A stretch of 64,000 nt of DNA from contig NZ_JAGJRS010000004.1 in NCBI RefSeq assembly GCF_017837635.1, positions 1 through 64,000 on the forward strand. The letters are read 5' to 3'. Positions within the stretch are counted from its first letter, which is position 1. Every line of letters starts with the position of its first letter. Positions 16,684 to 24,680 of this stretch are shown piece by piece. Origin of the DNA: Frateuria flava (GTDB taxonomy: Bacteria; Pseudomonadota; Gammaproteobacteria; Xanthomonadales; Rhodanobacteraceae). Under the pieces are notes generated by a model that worked only from the letters and a program-made list of their open reading frames with translations, ran no database searches and was not told the DNA's origin. Position numbers and translations under genes: made by a program.

Positions 16684-19101
16684 ATGGACACCCTTGACAC
16701 CCCTTCGCACGAAGGCATGGCCGCACCGCGTGCGGACGACAGCTTTGCCCTGACCCCGCCGCACAGCCCCGCGCAGATGCGCGTGACCAAGCGCAGCGGC
16801 GCCACCGAAAGCGTGGACGTCAACAAGATCGTGCGCGCGGTGACGCGCAATGCCGATGGCCTGCACGCGGTCGACCCGCTGCGCGTGGCGCTGAAGACCA
16901 TCGGCGGCCTGTACGACGGCGCCAGCACCGCGGAGCTGGACCAGCTCTCGATCCGCACCGCCGCGGCGCTCACCGCCGAGGAACCCGAATACGGCCAGCT
17001 CGCCGCGCGGCTGCTCGGCGCATTCATCGACAAGGAAGTGCGCGGGCAGGAGATCCAGAGCTTCTCGCAGTCGATCGCGCGCGGCGCGGAGCTGGGCCTG
17101 CTCAATGCGCGGCTGCGCGATTTCGTCGCCGCGCACGCGCGCAAGTTGAACGATGCGATCGACCCGCTGGCCACGCGCCGCTTCGAGTACTTCGGCCTGC
17201 GCACGGTGTACGACCGCTACCTGCTGCGCCATCCGCAGACGCGCAAGGCGGTCGAGACACCGCAGCATTTCTTCATGCGCATCGCCTGCGCACTGGGCGG
17301 CAACGACGTAGGCGAGGCGCTGGAGCTCTACCGCCTGTTTTCCTCGCTCGAGTACATCCCCAGCTCGCCCACGCTGTTCAATGCCGGCACTGCGCACGAG
17401 CAACTCTCGTCCTGTTTTCTGCTGGACTCGCCGGCCGATTCGCTGGAGGCGATCTACGACAAGTACGCCGACGTCGCCAAGCTGTCGAAATTCGCCGGCG
17501 GCATCGGCCTGTCGTTCACCCGCGTGCGCTCGCGCGGCTCGCTGATCCGCGGCACCAACGGCCATTCCAATGGGCTGGTGCCGTGGCTGAAGACGCTCGA
17601 CGCCTCGGTGGCCGCGGTCAACCAGGGCGGCAAGCGCAAGGGCGCGTGCTGCGTGTACGTCGAGCCCTGGCACGCCGACGTCGAGGAGTTCCTCGAACTG
17701 CGCGACAACACCGGCGACGAGGCGCGGCGCACGCACAACCTCAACCTGGCCAACTGGATCCCCGACGAGTTCATGCGCCGGGTCGAGGCCGACGCCGACT
17801 GGTCGCTGTTCGATCCGAAGGCGGTGCCGCAGCTGGTCGACCTGTGGGGCGTGGCGTTCGAACGCGCCTACCGCGAGGCGGAAGCGGCGGTCCTGGCGGT
17901 GAAGACGGTCAGGGCACGCGAGCTTTACGCGCGCATGCTGCGCACGCTGGCGCAGACCGGCAACGGCTGGATGACCTTCAAGGACCGCTGCAACGCCACC
18001 GGCAACCAGACCGCCGAGCCGGACAACGTGATCCACCTGTCCAACCTGTGCACCGAAATCCTGGAGGTCACCGGCACCGACGAGACGGCGGTGTGCAACC
18101 TGGGTTCGATCAACCTGGCGCGCCACCTCGGCGAGGGCGCCTTCGACTTCGACAAGCTCGCCGACACCGTGCGCACCGCGGTGCGCCAGCTCGACCGGGT
18201 GATCGACCTCAACTTCTATCCGATCGCCACGGCCCGGCGCGCCAACCAGAAGTGGCGACCCGTAGGCCTGGGCGTGATGGGCCTGCAGGACGTGCTGTTC
18301 CAGCTGCGGGTGCCGTTCGATGCGCCCGAGGCGCTGGCGCTGTCCACGCGCATCGCCGAAGAGATCTACTTCCACGCGCTGGACGAGTCCTGCGCGCTGG
18401 CCGGGGCGGCCGGCGCGCACCCGGGCTTCGGGCAGACGCGCGCCGCGCGCGGCGAGCTGCAGTTCGATTACTGGCCGCAGGCGTCGGTCAGCGATCCCGC
18501 GCGATGGGATGCCTTGCGCGAGCGCATCCGGGCCGGCGGCCTGCGCAATTCGCTGCTGATCGCCATCGCGCCGACCGCCACCATCGCCTCGATCGCCGGC
18601 TGCTACGAATGCATCGAGCCGCAGGTGTCCAACCTGTTCAAGCGCGAGACGCTCTCGGGCGATTTTCTCGTGGTCAACCGCTACCTGGTCGAGGAGCTCA
18701 AGACACTGGGGCTGTGGACGACCGAGGTGCGCGACGCGATCAAGCGGGCCGACGGCTCGATCCAGGGCATCGCGGCGATTCCCGAACGCCTGCGCCAGGT
18801 CTACCGCACCGTATGGGAGCTGCCGCAGAAGGCCCTGATCGACCTGGCCGCCGCGCGCGGCGCGTATATCGACCAGAGCCAGTCGTTGAACCTGTTCATG
18901 GAGAACCCGAACATCGGGCAGCTTTCCTCGATGTACATGTACGCGTGGAAGTCGGGCATCAAGACCACCTACTACCTGCGCTCGCGACCGGCCACGAAGA
19001 TCGCCAAGACGACCGTGGCCGCCGTGCCGGACCAGAGCCAGGCAAGCGCAGCGGTGTTGTGTTCACTGGAGAATCCCGAGTATTGCGAGGCCTGCCAATG
19101 A
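16684..19101 (+). CDS. nrdA: Class Ia ribonucleoside-diphosphate reductase, alpha (R1) subunit
   Basis: Large catalytic subunit that reduces NDPs to dNDPs using a radical supplied by NrdB; 805 aa. An ATP-cone begins near residue 30 (MRVTKRSGATESVDVNKIVR). The active site has a Cys in SSCFLLDS, the N-x-C-x-E triad in SNLCTEIL (about residue 453) and a redox partner Cys in AVCNLGSIN. The radical-transfer tyrosine pair is in TTYYLRSRPAT, and the C-terminal thiol shuttle is CSLENPEYCEACQ. The start ATG has GGAG 8 bases upstream. Expression is probably lowered by B12 through the upstream riboswitch, implying a B12-dependent class II enzyme elsewhere in the genome. Confidence 0.95.
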   Translation: MDTLDTPSHEGMAAPRADDSFALTPPHSPAQMRVTKRSGATESVDVNKIVRAVTRNADGLHAVDPLRVALKTIGGLYDGASTAELDQLSIRTAAALTAEEPEYGQLAARLLGAFIDKEVRGQEIQSFSQSIARGAELGLLNARLRDFVAAHARKLNDAIDPLATRRFEYFGLRTVYDRYLLRHPQTRKAVETPQHFFMRIACALGGNDVGEALELYRLFSSLEYIPSSPTLFNAGTAHEQLSSCFLLDSPADSLEAIYDKYADVAKLSKFAGGIGLSFTRVRSRGSLIRGTNGHSNGLVPWLKTLDASVAAVNQGGKRKGACCVYVEPWHADVEEFLELRDNTGDEARRTHNLNLANWIPDEFMRRVEADADWSLFDPKAVPQLVDLWGVAFERAYREAEAAVLAVKTVRARELYARMLRTLAQTGNGWMTFKDRCNATGNQTAEPDNVIHLSNLCTEILEVTGTDETAVCNLGSINLARHLGEGAFDFDKLADTVRTAVRQLDRVIDLNFYPIATARRANQKWRPVGLGVMGLQDVLFQLRVPFDAPEALALSTRIAEEIYFHALDESCALAGAAGAHPGFGQTRAARGELQFDYWPQASVSDPARWDALRERIRAGGLRNSLLIAIAPTATIASIAGCYECIEPQVSNLFKRETLSGDFLVVNRYLVEELKTLGLWTTEVRDAIKRADGSIQGIAAIPERLRQVYRTVWELPQKALIDLAAARGAYIDQSQSLNLFMENPNIGQLSSMYMYAWKSGIKTTYYLRSRPATKIAKTTVAAVPDQSQASAAVLCSLENPEYCEACQ

Positions 19102-19114
19102 ACCGGCCCCTCGC

Positions 19115-19339
19115 ATGCATCGCTACCGCAACCTGGACGGCCATTCCGGCGTCAGCGCCTACGAACTGGGCGAGGGATGGATCCGCGTCCGCTTCGTCGG
19201 CGGCCCGACCTACGAGTACACCGACGCGGCCACCGGCGCCGAACACGTGCGCAACATGCAGGCCCTGGCGCAGGCCGGCGAAGGCCTGGCGACCTACGTC
19301 AGCAGGTTCGTGCACGAGGCGTACGCGCGCAAGCTCTGA
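19115..19339 (+). CDS. KTSC-like small protein between nrdA and nrdB
   Basis: A 74-aa protein starting MHRYRNLDGHSGVSAYELGE. It has a short beta-strand-rich stretch IRVRFVGGPTYEYTDA followed by a helix (EHVRNMQALAQAGEGLATYV), the pattern of KTSC-domain proteins, which are small and of unknown biochemical role. It begins 13 bp after the nrdA stop and precedes nrdB by 114 bp, on the same strand. No strong ribosome-binding site is visible, so translation may be coupled to nrdA. An ATG overlapping the nrdA stop (19098) is in a different frame and was not used. Function unknown. Confidence 0.72.
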   Translation: MHRYRNLDGHSGVSAYELGEGWIRVRFVGGPTYEYTDAATGAEHVRNMQALAQAGEGLATYVSRFVHEAYARKL

Positions 19340-19378
19340 CGGTCGCGCGGGGCGGTAAAGCCCACGCCCTTTCTCGGC

Positions 19379-19406
19379 GCCGTTCCCGCTTTGCGGGAAT
19401 GACGGC
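19379..19406. repeat. Hairpin repeat between the KTSC gene and nrdB
   Basis: GCCGT-TCCCGC-TTT-GCGGGA-atg-ACGGC: an imperfect hairpin of the widely dispersed TTCCCGC-loop-GCGGGAA type. It lies inside the nrd operon, upstream of nrdB, and lacks a T-run. Confidence 0.65.
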
Positions 19407-19453
19407 CATGCAGTCTCGCCGCCTCCCGGGCGGTCGCACCCCAAGGCACCTCC

Positions 19454-20461
19454 ATGACCAGCCAACTGCTCGACCCCGGCTACGCCCTCACCCTGCGTCC
19501 GATGCGCTACCCCGCGTTCTACGAGATGTACCGCGCCGCCATCCGCAACACGTGGACCGTGGACGAAGTCGACTTCGCGCCCGACCTCGCCGACCTCGAC
19601 GGCAGGATGAACCCCGCCGAGCGCCACCTGATCCAGCGCCTGGTCGCCTTCTTCGCCACCGGCGACACCATCGTGGCCAACAACCTGGTGCTCAACCTCT
19701 ACCAGCACGTCAACGCGCCCGAGGCGCGCATGTACCTCTCGCGCCAGCTCTACGAGGAGGCGCTGCACGTGCAGTTCTACCTGACCCTGCTGGACACCTA
19801 CATCCCCGACCCGGCCGAGCGGCACAAGGCGTTCGCGGCGATCGGGAGCATCCCGTCGATCGCCGCCAAGGGCGACTTCTGTTTCAGGTGGATCGACTCG
19901 ATCCAGCACCTGCGCCGCATCGAGACACGCGAGCAGCGCCGGCAGTTCCTGCTCAACCTGATCTGTTTTGCCGCCTGCATCGAGGGCCTGTTCTTCTACG
20001 CCGCCTTCGCCTACGTCTACTACCTGCGCTCGCGCGGCCTGTTGCACGGTCTGGCCTCCGGCACCAACTGGGTGTTCCGCGACGAGTCGGGCCACATGGC
20101 GTTCGCCTTCGAAGTGGTGCGCATCGTGCGCGCCGAAGAACCGGAACTGTTTGACGACGAACTGCGCCTGCAGGTCGAGCAGATGCTGGAAGAAGCGATC
20201 GACTGCGAGACGCAGTTCGCGCAGGACGTGCTTTCCGGCGGCGTGGCCGGGCTGTCGGTGAACGACATGCGCCAGTATCTCCAATACTGCGCCGACCAGC
20301 GCCTGGCCCAGCTCGGCCTGCCGAAGAAGTACGGCGCCACCAACCCATTCGACTTCATGGACCTGCAGGACGTGCAGGAAGTCACCAACTTCTTCGAGCG
20401 GCGCGTGTCGGCCTACCAGGTCGGCGTGCAGGGCGAGGTGGCGTTCGACATGGCGTTCTGA
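19454..20461 (+). CDS. nrdB: Class Ia ribonucleoside-diphosphate reductase, beta (R2) subunit
   Basis: Radical-generating di-iron subunit, 335 aa. Metal-ligand candidates are the Asp in FFATGDTIV, Glu and His in YEEALHVQFY, Glu in CIEGLFFY, and Glu and His in RDESGHMAF. The radical tyrosine is present four residues after the first ligand His (HVQFY, about residue 109), which supports a tyrosyl-radical class I enzyme. The C terminus AFDMAF is the tail expected to dock on NrdA. ATG start with a weak AAGG site 7 bases upstream. It is the third gene of the B12-riboswitch transcript unless the internal hairpin ends it. Confidence 0.94.
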   Translation: MTSQLLDPGYALTLRPMRYPAFYEMYRAAIRNTWTVDEVDFAPDLADLDGRMNPAERHLIQRLVAFFATGDTIVANNLVLNLYQHVNAPEARMYLSRQLYEEALHVQFYLTLLDTYIPDPAERHKAFAAIGSIPSIAAKGDFCFRWIDSIQHLRRIETREQRRQFLLNLICFAACIEGLFFYAAFAYVYYLRSRGLLHGLASGTNWVFRDESGHMAFAFEVVRIVRAEEPELFDDELRLQVEQMLEEAIDCETQFAQDVLSGGVAGLSVNDMRQYLQYCADQRLAQLGLPKKYGATNPFDFMDLQDVQEVTNFFERRVSAYQVGVQGEVAFDMAF

Positions 20462-20492
20462 GAGGCTCGCCTCCTGCCTGCGCGAGGAACCG

Positions 20493-21353
20493 ATGAGCCT
20501 GGCCGACGTCACCGTACTGTTCGACAGCCCGCTGCTGCGGATCACCGGCATCGAATGCCGCCATCCGCGCGGCGGCTGCGGTTGCGAGCGCGGCGAGGAG
20601 CGCACGCATCTGGCACTGCTGCGCCGCGGCGGTTTCGGCTACCACCTGCGTGGCGCGACCTACGTGGGCGATCCGGCCACCGCACTGCTCTACCGCGCCG
20701 GCGACAGCTATCGCGTCTCCCACCCGTTCGAGGGCGGCGATGCCTGCAGCTGTTTCGAGGTCGCGCCCGAGCACGAGGACGAGCTGTTCGGCCGCCGCCT
20801 GCGCGGCACGATCGATGCGGCGCGCGTGATGAGCCCGGCCGACCAGTACCGTCATCGTGCCCTGCACGCCGCGCTGGCCCGTCGCGAGGCCGATCGCCTG
20901 GCTGCGGAGGAGGCGGCCACCTCGCTGTGCCACGCGATCCTGCATCGCGCGGCGCCGGGCGAGGGCTCACTGTTGCCGCGCGCGCGCCGTCTGGCGATGC
21001 GCGCGAGGGAACGGCTGCTCGCCGATCCTGCCGACGGCGCCGACCTTGCAACGCTGGCCACGTGCGTAGGCTGCTCGCCCTTCCACCTGGCGCGCGTGTT
21101 CCGCCGCGCGTTCGGCCTGAGCCTGGGGGACTACCGCACGCGCATCCGCCTGGCGCTGGCGCTCGAACGCCTTGCCGCCGGTGCGGACGACCTGGCCGCG
21201 CTGGCATGCGAGCTCGGCTTCAGCCACCACAGCCACTTCGGCGCCGCGTTCCGGCGGCACGTCGGGCTGACGCCCGCGGCGGCACGGCTGCGGCTGCGCA
21301 CGGCCACGCGCGCGAGCAGGTATTTGATAGCGACGCCGTCGCGCGATCGCTAG
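20493..21353 (+). CDS. AraC-family transcriptional regulator
   Basis: A 286-aa regulator. The N-terminal 150 residues form a cupin-like effector region with a Cys cluster near residues 20-30 (ECRHPRGGCGCERG). The C-terminal 100 residues hold the double helix-turn-helix of AraC proteins: DLATLATCVGCSPFHLARVF and LAALACELGFSHHSHFGAAF, followed by GLTPAAARLR. ATG start with GAGGAA. It begins 31 bp after nrdB and precedes an NTF2-like secreted protein by 30 bp, so it may share the nrd transcript or run with the next gene. The His- and Cys-rich N terminus could sense a metal, but this is speculative. Confidence 0.85.
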   Translation: MSLADVTVLFDSPLLRITGIECRHPRGGCGCERGEERTHLALLRRGGFGYHLRGATYVGDPATALLYRAGDSYRVSHPFEGGDACSCFEVAPEHEDELFGRRLRGTIDAARVMSPADQYRHRALHAALARREADRLAAEEAATSLCHAILHRAAPGEGSLLPRARRLAMRARERLLADPADGADLATLATCVGCSPFHLARVFRRAFGLSLGDYRTRIRLALALERLAAGADDLAALACELGFSHHSHFGAAFRRHVGLTPAAARLRLRTATRASRYLIATPSRDR

Positions 21354-21383
21354 CTTGGCCGGCGTCCCCACAGGGAATACGCC

Positions 21384-21833
21384 ATGAAGACCGCCGCCAT
21401 CCTGTTTTCCCTCGTCGCCGCGATACAGATGCGCGACGCGCGCGCCACCGCTCCCCACCCCATGTTGCCGCCGGCGCTCGCCCAGGCGGTGGCCGCGTTC
21501 GACCGGGCGCAGATGCAGGGGGACGGTGCGGCGCTCGCACGGCTGCTTGCCGATGACTACGTGCTCTTCAACAGCCGCGGCCGGGTCGAGGACAAGGCCG
21601 CCTTCATCCACGACTACACCGCGCCGGGCACCTCGATGAAGCCGTTCACGGTGGAGGACGAAGTCGTGCGCCACTGGCCCGGAGGCGCCGTGCTCGGCGG
21701 CGTGGTCACGCTCGAGGGCACCAGCGGCGGCAAGCCCTACAAGGTGCGCCTTCGTTTCGCCGACATCTGGCGCAAGCGCGACGGACGGTGGCAGGTGATC
21801 TTCACCGGGGCGACCCGCGTCCCCGCGCCATAG
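21384..21833 (+). CDS. Secreted NTF2-like (DUF4440-type) protein
   Basis: A 149-aa protein with a probable cleaved signal peptide (MKTAAILFSLVAAIQMRDARA) and a single SnoaL/NTF2-like domain. It has AQMQGDGAALARLLADDYVLFNSRGRVEDK at the front, split here by domain strands, and a C-terminal sheet VRLRFADIWRKRDGRW. DUF4440-type proteins are compact alpha+beta pockets of varied or unknown function; no catalytic residues can be assigned. Good CAGGGAA ribosome-binding site. Probably co-transcribed with the AraC regulator 30 bp upstream. Confidence 0.75.
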   Translation: MKTAAILFSLVAAIQMRDARATAPHPMLPPALAQAVAAFDRAQMQGDGAALARLLADDYVLFNSRGRVEDKAAFIHDYTAPGTSMKPFTVEDEVVRHWPGGAVLGGVVTLEGTSGGKPYKVRLRFADIWRKRDGRWQVIFTGATRVPAP

Positions 21834-22084
21834 GTCTCCCAGGGCGTTCCTTCGCCACAGATCCGCCCGCTCCCCTGAAGGGGAGAGCTCCGGATGAGGG
21901 ACGGGTATGGGCCGGCATATCAGGCATGGCGAGGCTTTGCCCGCTCCTGCGTTCCGGCAAGCCTTGCCCCCTCACCCCAGCCCCCTCCCCGCTGGGGAGA
22001 GGGAGCCAAGCGGCTCCGCCATACTCCACCGCGATCCCGGCCTCCTCGCATGCCCTTCCGCAGGAGGCCTGACCACCGGCCTAT
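21834..22084. other. Gene-free repeat region upstream of the BlaI/BlaR1 pair
   Basis: Together with the operator segment to 22140 this is about 307 bp without a gene. It contains CTCCCCTGAAGGGGAG hairpins near 21870 and a diverged copy of the 67-bp element at 21966-22011. No promoter hexamers stand out in it. Confidence 0.6.
21966..22011. repeat. Diverged copy of the CTCACCCC/GGGGAGAGGG element
   Basis: Shares CCCCTCACCCCAGCCC, a CTCCCC-loop-GGGGAG hairpin, GAGGGAGCCAAG and the following CGGC with the repeats at 3451 and 3808. Shows that the element is dispersed. Confidence 0.7.
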
Positions 22085-22102
22085 TGACTACAGCTGTAGT
22101 CA
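22085..22102. promoter_or_regulatory. BlaI-type operator 1
   Basis: An 18-bp perfect palindrome TGACTACAGCTGTAGTCA containing the TACA-NN-TGTA core recognised by BlaI/MecI/CopY-family repressors. It is 39 bp before the repressor start codon. A TTGACT at 22084-22089 overlaps it and could be a -35 element. Confidence 0.82.
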
Positions 22103-22111
22103 CGACTAGCT

Positions 22112-22129
22112 TGACTACAACTGTAGTCA
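22112..22129. promoter_or_regulatory. BlaI-type operator 2
   Basis: TGACTACAACTGTAGTCA, identical in both arms to operator 1, with its centre 27 bp downstream. It ends 11 bp before the repressor ATG. Two tandem dyads suggest cooperative autorepression. Confidence 0.82.
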
Positions 22130-22140
22130 GGATAGCCGCC

Positions 22141-22527
22141 ATGCCCCGCCCCACCATCGGTGACCAGGAACTCGCGCTGCTCCATTACCTGGCCGAGCAC
22201 GCCCCCGCCTCGGTCGGCGAGGTGGCCGCCGGCTTCGGCGAAGCGCGCGGGCTGGCCCGCTCGACCGTGCTGACCATGATGGAGCGCCTGCGCGGCAAGG
22301 GTTACCTCAAGCGCCGCCAGGCCGGCGGTGTCTACCGCTACAGCCCGGCGACCGCGCCCGGCGAGGCCATGCGCCACGCGGTCGGCAGTTTCGTGGAAAG
22401 GACCTTGAGCGGCTCGGTGTCGCCGTTTGTCGCCTACCTGTCCGAACGCGCCGAGGTCAGCGACAGCGAGCTGGCCGAGCTGGAGGCGCTGGTGGCGCAG
22501 TTGCAATCGCGGCGCAAGGAGCCCTGA
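22141..22527 (+). CDS. blaI: BlaI/MecI/CopY-family transcriptional repressor
   Basis: A 128-aa dimeric winged-helix repressor. The N-terminal DNA-binding domain (IGDQELALLHYLAEHAP, VGEVAAGFGEARGLARSTVL, MMERLRGKGYLKRRQAGGVYRY) is typical of the family, and the C-terminal helices (VSPFVAYLSERAEVSDSELA) form the dimerisation part. The ATG at 22141 is chosen because it starts the wHTH and follows the operators; the longer reading frame upstream is repeat DNA. It is followed after 3 bp by the BlaR1-like gene, the usual sensor-protease partner. The ligand or inducer is unknown; beta-lactam response is not implied because the partner lacks a penicillin-binding domain. Confidence 0.87.
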   Translation: MPRPTIGDQELALLHYLAEHAPASVGEVAAGFGEARGLARSTVLTMMERLRGKGYLKRRQAGGVYRYSPATAPGEAMRHAVGSFVERTLSGSVSPFVAYLSERAEVSDSELAELEALVAQLQSRRKEP

Positions 22528-22530
22528 ACC

Positions 22531-24447
22531 ATGTCGCTCTCAGCCAGCTTGCTCGACGGGCTCCTGGCCCGCCTGTTGTGGACCTCGGCACAGGCGTGCC
22601 TGCTGATCGGCGCGGTCGCCCTGGCCTGCCGCCTGCTCCCGCGGCTGCCGGCCGCGGTGCGCTGCATGCTCTGGTGGCTGGTCGGCGCGCAGCTGCTGCT
22701 GGGCCTGGCCTGGCACTCGCCGCTGCAGTTGCAGTGGCTGCCGGCACCGCAGGAAGCGCCGGTCGCGGTCACGCGCGCGCTCCCGGTCGTGATGCTGCCG
22801 ATGGCGACCCACACCACGCCGGTGCCGTCGGTTCCCCACCTGGACCTGCCCGCGCAGAGAGCGCCGTTCCCGTGGGTTGCGCTCCTGCTTGCCGCCTGGC
22901 TCGGCGGCGTGGCACTGCAGGTCGCGCTGGTCCTGCGCCAGCACTGGCGTGTCGCACGGGCCCGCATCGGGGCCGAGCCGGCGCCACCGGCCTGGCAGGG
23001 CGCCTGCCAGGCGCTGGCCGGGCGGTTGGGCCTGCGTCGCGTGCCGCAGCTTGCGCTCTCGCCGGGCATCGGCTCGCCGCAGGTGCTCGGCGCCTGGCGA
23101 CCGCTGGTGTTGTTCCCGGCCTACGCACGCCTCTCCGACGAGGAGACGGCGATGGCCATCGCGCACGAACTGGCGCACCTGCGCCGCGGCGACCTGTGGC
23201 TTGGCTGGGTCCCCGCGCTGGCGCAGCGGTTGTTCTTCTTCCATCCGCTGGTGGCCTGGGCGATGCGCGAGTACGCGCTCAGTCGCGAGGCCGCCTGCGA
23301 CGCCCAGGCGCTGGCCGCGACCGGCGGCGCCCCGCAGGCCTACGGCCGGCTGCTGCTGCGGCTGGGTGTGGCCACACCGCTCCCCTCCGGCCTGGCCGGT
23401 GCGTCCCCCACGTTCCACAACCTCAAGAGGCGACTGACCATGTTGCAGCATACCGAGGCCACATCCCGCCGCAGCCGCGGCTGGATCCTGCTTGTTGCGA
23501 TCGCGGTGGCCGGCGTGGTGCCCTACCGCGTCACCGCCGGCAGTACCAAGGCACCGGCCAGCCCGGCCCCGGCCCCGGCTCCGGTTGCGACCCCGCTGCC
23601 TGCCGCACGGCCGGCGCCCGCGGCGTCCGCGTCACCCACCGCGCACCCGACGCCGAGCACCCGGGCGGCGCATGTCCGCAACCCGCCGCCGCCACCGCCG
23701 GCCCCTCCCGCATTGCCGCCGATGCCTCCGGCTCCGCCGGCGCCACCCTCGCCTCCGCCCCCGCCGCCGCCGGGTCTGGCCAGCTTCGGCAGCCAGGTGC
23801 ATGTCGACACGGACGCGAACGCACGCAGCGGACTGGCGATCTTCGACGGCGACACCACGATCATCAGCGGCACCCGGGCCGACGTGTCCGCCGCGCAACG
23901 GATGCATCGGGGCGGCGACCCGCTGGTCTGGTTCCGGCATGAAGACAAGGCGTATGTCGTGCACGACCCGGCCGTGGTCGCACAGGCCAAGGCGATCTAC
24001 GCGCCCGTAACCGACATGGCCAGCGAGCAGGGCAGGCTGGCCGGCGAGCAGGGACGCCTGGCCGGCCAGCAGGCCGGACTGGCCGAGCGTGAGGCAGGCT
24101 TTGCCCGCCAACAGGCGGAGCTTGCCGGCCAGGCCGCCGAACTCGCGGCCGAGGCAGTGGACGTCGGCGCGGGCTCGGACGAGGTCGCCCGTGCCCACGA
24201 GGCACGCCAGCGGGCGCTCGAGCAGCGACAGGCCCGGCTCGAGCAGCGGCACGCCGCCGCGCGAAACGACATCGCCGCAAGACAGCGCGAACTGGAATCG
24301 CAGCAGGCGGCGTTCGAAGCGCAGCAGCAGAAGCTTGCACAACGCCAGCAGGACGTTACCCACAAGGCCGAGCAGCAGATGGAGCGGCTATTGCAGGACG
24401 CCATCCACACGGGCAAGGCACAACCGGCCCTCGGCCGGGACGGCTAG
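22531..24447 (+). CDS. M56 (BlaR1-like) membrane metalloprotease with unusual C-terminal half
   Basis: A 638-aa integral-membrane zinc protease expected to cleave or relieve the adjacent BlaI repressor. Residues 1-130 contain three membrane helices. The M56 active site AIAHELAHLRRGDLW lies near residue 212, with a third-ligand region YALSREAACDAQAL near 252. A further helix lies at about 315-332. After that the usual penicillin-binding sensor is absent. Instead there is an Ala/Pro-rich stretch with runs of 5-7 prolines (about 345-413), a short beta-like domain (about 415-490), and a Gln/Glu/Ala-rich coiled coil with repeated GEQGRLAG/GQQAGLAE units (about 493-617). It may sense cell-wall or envelope state. 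Confidence 0.85.
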   Translation: MSLSASLLDGLLARLLWTSAQACLLIGAVALACRLLPRLPAAVRCMLWWLVGAQLLLGLAWHSPLQLQWLPAPQEAPVAVTRALPVVMLPMATHTTPVPSVPHLDLPAQRAPFPWVALLLAAWLGGVALQVALVLRQHWRVARARIGAEPAPPAWQGACQALAGRLGLRRVPQLALSPGIGSPQVLGAWRPLVLFPAYARLSDEETAMAIAHELAHLRRGDLWLGWVPALAQRLFFFHPLVAWAMREYALSREAACDAQALAATGGAPQAYGRLLLRLGVATPLPSGLAGASPTFHNLKRRLTMLQHTEATSRRSRGWILLVAIAVAGVVPYRVTAGSTKAPASPAPAPAPVATPLPAARPAPAASASPTAHPTPSTRAAHVRNPPPPPPAPPALPPMPPAPPAPPSPPPPPPPGLASFGSQVHVDTDANARSGLAIFDGDTTIISGTRADVSAAQRMHRGGDPLVWFRHEDKAYVVHDPAVVAQAKAIYAPVTDMASEQGRLAGEQGRLAGQQAGLAEREAGFARQQAELAGQAAELAAEAVDVGAGSDEVARAHEARQRALEQRQARLEQRHAAARNDIAARQRELESQQAAFEAQQQKLAQRQQDVTHKAEQQMERLLQDAIHTGKAQPALGRDG

Positions 24448-24680
24448 TTCCGTCGCGTTGCAGGACGGGCGGGAGCGCTTATCGGACCGTTCCCTCGCTG
24501 GCCGGGGAAGGCGCCTGAGGGGCGGACCGGGAGGCTTGGCGAAACACGCCCCTCGGGATCCCGATCCGTAGCGCCCGCATCCGCCTGTCGCCGCCTTGCC
24601 TCGCGTTCGCCGGGCAAGGCTCGGTGGCCCGAGCCCTGGCGTTAAGCGACAAGGAGCTCGGGAGCATGGCCGGCGTCGCG

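Noticed and set aside
19098..19120. ATG overlapping the nrdA stop (ATGA) as start of the next gene
   Set aside because: It is in a different frame from the KTSC-like protein and leads into a low-complexity Arg/Pro/Ala-rich frame.
22531..24447. True beta-lactam sensor BlaR1
   Set aside because: M56 protease and partner repressor fit, but the C-terminal penicillin-binding domain (SxxK, KTG motifs) is not present and no beta-lactamase is nearby.
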